Shown one piece after another: positions 59,260-64,000 of a stretch of 64,000 nt of DNA. How positions within the stretch are numbered: position 1 is the stretch's first letter; each line of letters begins with the position of its first letter. A program made the translations under genes and the position numbers. Under the pieces are notes generated by a model that was given only the letters and a program-made list of their open reading frames with translations, ran no database searches and had not been told where the DNA came from. Origin of the DNA: Deferribacter autotrophicus (lineage in GTDB: Bacteria > Chrysiogenota > Deferribacteres > Deferribacterales > Deferribacteraceae); assembly GCF_008362905.1 (NCBI RefSeq), contig NZ_VFJB01000009.1, positions 124,001 through 188,000 of the forward strand. Direction: 5' to 3'.

Positions 59260-60648
59260 ACATTGTCAACCTACATTATTTTGGCTCTGTAACTAAAACT
59301 GTGTAAATCCTCCTGAAAATATGTTAACTAAAGAAGGAACAGGAGGATTTATATGTTTATCAACAAGGATGAAATAAGAAGAATGTTTAAAGAAGGTAAG
59401 CTTAATACCCAAGAAGATTTGCAATCGGTATTATCTTCAATTATTAAGGATGTAGTAGAAACAATTTATGAGGGAGAATTAACAGAATTATTTGGTTATC
59501 CCCGTTATGACAAATCATCTAAAGAGACAAACAATTCACGAAACGGATACAGCAATAAGAAAGTAAAATCAAATTATGGAGAGATAGAATTATCGATTCC
59601 AAGAGACCGTAATGGGGAATATGATCCAAAAATAGTGAAAAAACGTCAGACAGATATTACAGGTATAGAAGAACATATAATTTCAATGTATGCCAAAGGT
59701 ATGACAACAAGAGATATCCAGGCCACATGGAATCTTTATACGGTCTTGAGTTTTCAGCTGAGGCAATCAGTAGGATTACAGATAAAGTTCTTGAAAGAGC
59801 AAAAGAGTGGCAAAATAGGCCCTTAGAGCCAATTTATGTAGTAGTATTTCTTGATGCATTATTTTACAAGATGCGAGTTGATGGTGTTATAAAAAACGTA
59901 GCAATTTACGCAATAATAGGCATTACACTTGAAGGTAAAAAAGAATGTCTTGGTATATGGATAATGGAGACTGAATCAGCGAAATTTTGGTTGTCAGTAT
60001 TAAACGAACTTAAGAACAGAGGTGTTGAAGATGTTCTTATATTCAGTATAGACGGTTTGCCAGGTTTAAATGAAGCTATCAAGGCGGTATATCCAGAATC
60101 TGAAATACAACGATGTATAGTTCATCAGGTAAGAAACTCACTGAAATTTGTATCTTATAAAGACAGAAAAGAATTAGCAAAAGACTTAAAGGCCATTTAT
60201 GCATCTCCAACGGAAGAAGCTGAAAGAGTTGAATTAGATAGATTAAATGAAAAATGGGGGGAAGAAATACCCTAACGTGATAAAGTCATGGGAAACCCAT
60301 TGGTTGGAACTTTCAACGTTATTTAAATATCCACTGGAAGTTAGAAAGTTTATTTATACTACTAATCCCATAGAGAGTTTTAATAGCAAATTGAAGAAGG
60401 TTACTAAAAATCGAGGGGTATTTCCTACAGAGGAATCATTGTTTAAATTGCTATATTTAGCGATAAATGACATATCTAAAAAATGGAATGGCAGGCTAAG
60501 GGATTGGTCAAAAATATATCCGCAATTGTATATTTACTTTCAGGAAAGGATTGACAGGTTTATAAATGGTTAATATGGTAGATAATAAAATGGGGATTTA
60601 CACAAATAACGTTACAGGGTCGGGTGACACAAAAAAGTTGACATTGTC
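59260..60648 (+). mobile_element. Decayed IS256-family element with 8-bp target duplication
   Basis: ACATTGTC flanks the region on both sides (59260-59267 and 60641-60648), the 8-bp duplication expected for this family. Inner imperfect terminal repeats read GGCTCTGTAAC...TGTGTAAATCC (59282-59309) and, on the other strand, GACCCTGTAAC...TGTGTAAATCC, matching at about 21 of 28. Length of about 1.37 kb is normal. The transposase gene inside has two frameshifts. Confidence 0.82.
59353..60573 (+). pseudogene. IS256-family transposase with two frameshifts
   Basis: Reads as a full-length mutator-type transposase of about 405 residues when two frame changes are corrected. A one-base loss near 59722 (after MYAKGMTTRDIQA, expected HMESLYGLEFS) and a one-base gain in the G6 run at 60256-60261 (NEKWG, then KKYPNVIKSWETHW) restore the frame. 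Catalytic Asp residues sit in VVFLDALFYKMR and FSIDGLPGLNEAI. Ends complete (TTNPIESFNSKLKK...FINGW-type). Sequencing error in the G-run cannot be excluded, but the first shift is not in a homopolymer. Confidence 0.88.
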
Positions 60649-60902
60649 CTTACAACTTGAACTGTATAAAGAAATTTATTTACATATTTTTTTATTTCAT
60701 CAAAATTGTACACACCTGCTTCCCACTTTTTAGCCATAAATTCTCTTACACCTTCAGCAACAACAATAATATTTCTGGCCCTTTCTACCTAGGATGCTAT
60801 AGCAGCTTTTTTTGCCATTTTTGCACTAAAAATAAACAATATGCTGAAAGAAATAATCATAACAACAGAGATAATTATTGCTAGTTTCAATTTTAGATTT
60901 AT
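60641..60902 (-). pseudogene. Decayed sensor protein N-terminus (DUF3365-like), cut by IS256
   Basis: On the minus strand a protein-like frame begins with a membrane helix (LAIIISVVMIISFSILFIFSAKMA) and continues as VERARNIIVVAEGVREFMAKKWEAGVYNFDEIKKYVNKFLYTVQVVRTM. That is the pattern of the haem-binding Tll0287/DUF3365 sensor domain of chemoreceptors and kinases. The expected start codon is ATA (60902-60900), six bases after GGAGG; an in-frame TAG lies at 60791-60789; and the frame is cut by the IS256 target site. Not functional. Confidence 0.7.
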
Positions 60903-61022
60903 ATATACCCTCCTACCTTAAAAAAACATTATAAAAAATATATTCAAATAATCCTATAAACACTATCATTGACTTTTCTTATAAAAACCATATTTAATAA
61001 GTTAAAACTAACGAGTTAAATA
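60903..61022 (+). promoter_or_regulatory. Probable promoter of the two-component operon
   Basis: TTGACT and TATTTA, separated by 16 bases (about 60971-60998), lie 25 bases before the ATG of the kinase gene. There is no strong ribosome site (AACGAGTTAAATAATG). The rest of the gap is AT-rich without other features. Confidence 0.4.
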
Positions 61023-62159
61023 ATGAATAAAAAGTTTGATATTAAAATGCTTTACATCCCTGGTGGGTATCTACCGTTTTTTCTCACTGTTATTGGTACT
61101 GCAATTGTAAGCTATTTTCATTTTAACTTACCTTATAAAGCAAGTGTTATTCATTACACTCATTATTACTTCTTCTATCTTATTGTCATTTATGGAGCAG
61201 TTAAATTTGGAATACTTGGTGGAATCCTCTTTTCTATGGTTCTTTCATCCATTTACAACTTTGATGTCTATCTTAATCTTTTTCGATTGCCACACTATTT
61301 AATAAAGCCATTTATAGAAGTGTTGATGATTTACACTGTTGGATTGTTAACAGGCGTTTTGTCCCAAAAACTCTACAATGAAAACTTAAAACTTAAAATG
61401 CTGACAGAAGAGCTGCAAGAATCCCTTGAACTACTAAGAAAGAACACAGAAGAAAAATTAAAAATGGAACGAGAAATAGCCAAAAGTGATAGACTTAGGG
61501 TGCTTGGTCAATTAAGCGCAGGAATTGCGCATGAAATAAGAAATCCTTTAGCAGCAATAAAAACAGCTGCTAACATGTTAAAAAATGGTAAATATAAAGA
61601 AGAAACTTTACAGATTATTATAAAGGAAATCGACAGGCTAAATGAATTTTTAGAGCGGTTTTTACAATATGCTAAATTTGGAAAACGATTTAATGAAAAA
61701 ATAAATATCAAAATTTTTATTGATGAAATTATGGATTTTGTAAAATTGATAAATAAAGACTATCCTAATGTTCAGGTTAATACAAATATTGCGCTTAATG
61801 AAAACGTGTTTATTCAGGGTGACTTAAACTATTTAAAACAAGCTTTTATAAATATATTTGCAAACTCATTTGAGGAGTTAAAATCTGTAGATAAAGGACA
61901 AATCGATTTTTCTGTCAAAGTTGAAGATGGAAAAATAAAATTTATCATTAAAGATAATGGTAAAGGCTTTGAAAATGATAACCTTGAAAAAGTTTTTGAA
62001 CCCTTCTACACAACAAAAAATGATGGTACAGGTCTTGGCTTAACTATAACTCACAAAATTATCAAAGAACATGGTGGATCAATTATTATAGAAAACGACA
62101 ATGGTGCTAAAATTACCATAGAGTTAGAGGTTTTAGAAAATGAAAATTCTACTAATTGA
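61023..62159 (+). CDS. Membrane sensor histidine kinase
   Basis: A 378-residue kinase with four or five membrane helices in the first 120 residues (GGYLPFFLTVIGTAIVSYF; YYFFYLIVIYGAVKFGILGGILFSMVLSSIY; VLMIYTVGLLTGVL), a short coiled coil, HisKA (LGQLSAGIAHEIRNPLAAIKTAANML, phospho-His) and HATPase (NIFANSFEEL, DNGKGFE, TTKNDGTGLGLTI). There is no separate periplasmic sensor domain, so the membrane region itself probably senses. The gene overlaps its regulator by 20 bases. Confidence 0.93.
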   Translation: MNKKFDIKMLYIPGGYLPFFLTVIGTAIVSYFHFNLPYKASVIHYTHYYFFYLIVIYGAVKFGILGGILFSMVLSSIYNFDVYLNLFRLPHYLIKPFIEVLMIYTVGLLTGVLSQKLYNENLKLKMLTEELQESLELLRKNTEEKLKMEREIAKSDRLRVLGQLSAGIAHEIRNPLAAIKTAANMLKNGKYKEETLQIIIKEIDRLNEFLERFLQYAKFGKRFNEKINIKIFIDEIMDFVKLINKDYPNVQVNTNIALNENVFIQGDLNYLKQAFINIFANSFEELKSVDKGQIDFSVKVEDGKIKFIIKDNGKGFENDNLEKVFEPFYTTKNDGTGLGLTITHKIIKEHGGSIIIENDNGAKITIELEVLENENSTN

Positions 62160-63474
62160 AGATAATGTATCATTAGCCACTTTGATGAAAATGATGCTTG
62201 AAGATGCTGGTTATGATGTTGTTCATAAAGACGATGGGCTTGAAGGTTTAAAAACTTTTGAAAAAGATAAGTTTGACATCGTAATAACTGATATAAGGCT
62301 ACCTGGAGTAGATGGATACACAATATTAGAAAATATTATCTCCAAAAATACAAATATCCCTATAATTATTATAACTGCTTATGGGAATATACCTGATGCT
62401 GTTAAAGCTATTAAATCAGGAGCTTTTGATTACATAACTAAACCTTTTGATAATGAAGAATTCCTGATAACGGTTGAAAAAGCTGCAAAATATAAAATGC
62501 TAAAAGATGAAAATTCAAATCTCAAAGAAATTTTAAAAAACTCATTTAATGTGGAAATAATAGGAAAAAGCAATGCTATGAAAAAGGTTTTGAATTTAGC
62601 TGAAACCGTTGCACCCACAAATGCACCTGTACTGCTCGTTGGAGAGAGTGGTACTGGTAAGGAGTTGATAGCTAAAAAAATTCATTTGTTAAGCAGCAGA
62701 GCTGACAAACCATTTATTGCAATTAACTGCGCAGCCATCCCAGAAAATTTATTCGAAAGTGAGCTCTTTGGTCATAAAAAAGGATCTTTTACTGGTGCCC
62801 ATAAAGACAAAAAAGGTAAAATTGCTGAAGCAAACAAAGGGACAATTTTCCTTGATGAAATAGGGGAAATGCCTCTTAATATCCAAGCAAAAATTTTAAG
62901 GTTTTTACAGGAAGGAGAAATTGAACCAGTTGGAGAGACCAAAGCTATTAAAGTAGATGTGAGAGTAATTGCTGCAACAAACAGAGACCTCAAATCTCTA
63001 GTAGATAAAGGAGATTTTAGAGAAGATTTATTTTACAGATTAAACGTCTTCCCAATAAACCTTCCACCATTAAGAGAAAGAAAAGAGGATATACCCGAAC
63101 TTATAAATTATTTTAAGACTAAATATGGATTTAAAAATACAAAGATTAGTGAAGAAACATTAAAAAAATTAAAAAATTATGACTGGCCTGGCAACATTAG
63201 AGAACTTGAAAATCTAATATATAGATTATGTATAATGGCTCAAAATGGAATTGTTACAGATGATTTACTCCCTCCTGAAATCGGAGACAATATAGCAAAA
63301 TGTTTCGATTTAAATCTGCCTGACGATAAACTTGATTTACAACAGTTAGAAAAAACATTGATTCTTAAAGCACTTAACAAGTTCAATGGGAATAAAAGTA
63401 AAACTGCTGATTATCTCTGTTTACCAAGGCATGTCTTATTATATCGACTTGAAAAATTCAATATCAAAGACTAA
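62140..63474 (+). CDS. NtrC-family sigma-54 response regulator
   Basis: 444 residues: receiver (IEDNVSLATLMKMML, ITDIRLPGVDGYTIL, TKPFDNEEF), AAA+ domain (LLVGESGTGKELIAKKIH, GTIFLDEIGEMPL, arginine finger region REDLFYRLNVFPI) and a C-terminal Fis-type HTH (LILKALNKFNGNKSKTADYLCLPRHVLLYRLEKF). The sigma-54 contact loop reads GSFTGA instead of GAFTGA. It activates an unknown sigma-54 promoter. Paired with the kinase just upstream. Confidence 0.95.
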   Translation: MKILLIEDNVSLATLMKMMLEDAGYDVVHKDDGLEGLKTFEKDKFDIVITDIRLPGVDGYTILENIISKNTNIPIIIITAYGNIPDAVKAIKSGAFDYITKPFDNEEFLITVEKAAKYKMLKDENSNLKEILKNSFNVEIIGKSNAMKKVLNLAETVAPTNAPVLLVGESGTGKELIAKKIHLLSSRADKPFIAINCAAIPENLFESELFGHKKGSFTGAHKDKKGKIAEANKGTIFLDEIGEMPLNIQAKILRFLQEGEIEPVGETKAIKVDVRVIAATNRDLKSLVDKGDFREDLFYRLNVFPINLPPLRERKEDIPELINYFKTKYGFKNTKISEETLKKLKNYDWPGNIRELENLIYRLCIMAQNGIVTDDLLPPEIGDNIAKCFDLNLPDDKLDLQQLEKTLILKALNKFNGNKSKTADYLCLPRHVLLYRLEKFNIKD

Positions 63475-63525
63475 CTTTTCGCAAAGATAAATAGAAATCT
63501 TAAGTCGATTTAAAACTTTAACCAA

Positions 63526-63942
63526 TTAGTTTATTTTAAACACCTTATACTCTAACTCTTTACTCTTATACACTTTTTTAAAAAATATAAAATATAAAAC
63601 AATAACTACAACTGTTGCTACTGGTGTCAGTATATTATCATTAGCACTCAGTGATGATGTTATAGCTGCAGTAAATAATGCCAAAAACACAGGAACGATG
63701 TAAATCATAAATATTGAGCTGTAAAAGCTATTCTTTTTCAAACCAACATTTACAGTCTCACCCTCTTTAAGATCTTCTAAACATTTTACCTCAATAAATG
63801 TATAATTATCCCCTGTAGAGCAACAGGACTGATTATCATCACAAGAACCACATGCTGAACTTCTCATTACTTTCAAAACTGCCTTCCCATCAGGCTTAAT
63901 TTTTATAACTCGAGCCTTATGCAAAACATATTTACTGCTCAT
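63526..63942 (-). CDS. RseC/MucC-family SoxR-reducing protein
   Basis: About 138 residues with the Cys-rich segment SSACGSCDDNQSCCS (four to five Cys, Fe-S like) in the cytosolic N-terminal part, and two membrane helices (SSIFMIYIVPVFLALFTAAIT and LTPVATVVVIVLYFIFF). RseC proteins work with the Rnf/Rsx electron-transfer complex. The start is ATG 63942 with AAGGAGG upstream, not the longer frame. The genes before it lie outside the window; an rnf cluster would fit. Confidence 0.88.
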   Translation of the reverse strand: MSSKYVLHKARVIKIKPDGKAVLKVMRSSACGSCDDNQSCCSTGDNYTFIEVKCLEDLKEGETVNVGLKKNSFYSSIFMIYIVPVFLALFTAAITSSLSANDNILTPVATVVVIVLYFIFFKKVYKSKELEYKVFKIN

Positions 63943-64000
63943 AATAACCTCCTTCAATAAAAATGTTGTCATTCTTCTCCTTTGCAACATTTAAAAGCTC
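63932..64000 (-). CDS. C-terminal end of an unidentified gene (partial)
   Basis: On the minus strand a frame is open from the window edge to TAA at 63932-63934, giving ELLNVAKEKNDNIFIEGGYY plus EQ. It overlaps the rseC start by 11 bases and contains its ribosome site, which is common in this genome. Only 22 residues are visible, so neither family nor reality is secure. Confidence 0.4.
   Translation of the reverse strand, partial: ELLNVAKEKNDNIFIEGGYYEQ

Noticed and set aside
60657-60884. A 75-codon plus-strand frame after the IS256 element
   Set aside because: The opposite strand holds a better explained decayed sensor N-terminus; the plus frame has shadow-like composition.

Overview
The window is AT-rich and densely packed. 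Almost everything from position 2299 to 50314 lies on the minus strand, with many 1-11 bp gene overlaps. The gene set (polar-type flagellar and chemotaxis genes with CheZ, FlhF and FlhG; cbb3 oxidase; citrate lyase; RNase J; LytS/LytR with CstA) points to a motile, diderm, low-GC anaerobe or microaerophile. It would fit the Deferribacterota (a Deferribacter-like thermophile), but this is inferred from gene content and codon bias, not from a database match.

Layout. (1) 1-2172: the end of a TPR-like gene, a receiver protein carrying a DHp helix pair but no ATPase domain, and an IS3-family element with an evident -1 frameshift site. (2) 2299-10494: a trp operon in the order trpL-trpE-G-D-C-F-[insert]-B-A. 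A complete attenuator precedes trpE: a leader peptide with three consecutive Trp codons, exchangeable 1:2, 2:3 and 3:4 pairings, and two tandem terminators. About 1.8 kb of foreign DNA sits between trpF and trpB: an IS110-type element with a structured leader that probably is its bridge RNA, plus non-coding palindromic repeats. (3) 10775-32106: one large flagellar/chemotaxis block (fliR-flhB-flhA-flhF-flhG-orf-fliA-cheB-fliM-fliN/Y, then cheY-cheZ-cheA and accessory genes). The accessory genes include an SpoIIE-type phosphatase, a STAS protein and a STAS-HEAT protein, then CheR, a PilZ protein and a FliK-like protein. (4) 32107-32525: a 237-bp non-coding element with 20-bp terminal inverted repeats, enclosing a second copy of the palindromic structure found upstream of trpB. 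(5) 32526-39676: a dihydroorotate-dehydrogenase-like protein, FtsK, UppP, RNase J and a UbiB/ABC1 kinase.

(6) 40279-45723: the citrate lyase operon citC-citD-(PCC-domain gene)-citE-citF-citX-citG. (7) 46358-50314: CstA-type transporter with a LytS/LytR pair that probably controls it. (8) 50446-58961: Rrf2 regulator followed by ccoN, ccoO, a tiny CcoP anchor, ccoQ-like, ccoG, ccoH, a 26-residue peptide, ccoS and ccoI; convergent to these are a TauE/SafE-type membrane protein and a periplasmic Met-rich protein. Here CcoO carries an extra C-terminal cytochrome c domain while CcoP is reduced to its membrane anchor. (9) 59134-60902: a decayed IS256-family element flanked by an 8-bp target duplication, next to a decayed sensor gene. 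(10) 61023-64000: a histidine kinase and NtrC-type regulator pair, then rseC.

The most interesting signals are the trp attenuator, whose two terminators can cross-pair; the 35-nt conserved core inside unrelated long inverted repeats; the rearranged cbb3 oxidase subunits; the likely IS110 bridge RNA inside the trp operon; and the STAS/HEAT/phosphatase module within the chemotaxis operon. No rRNA, tRNA or CRISPR array was seen.
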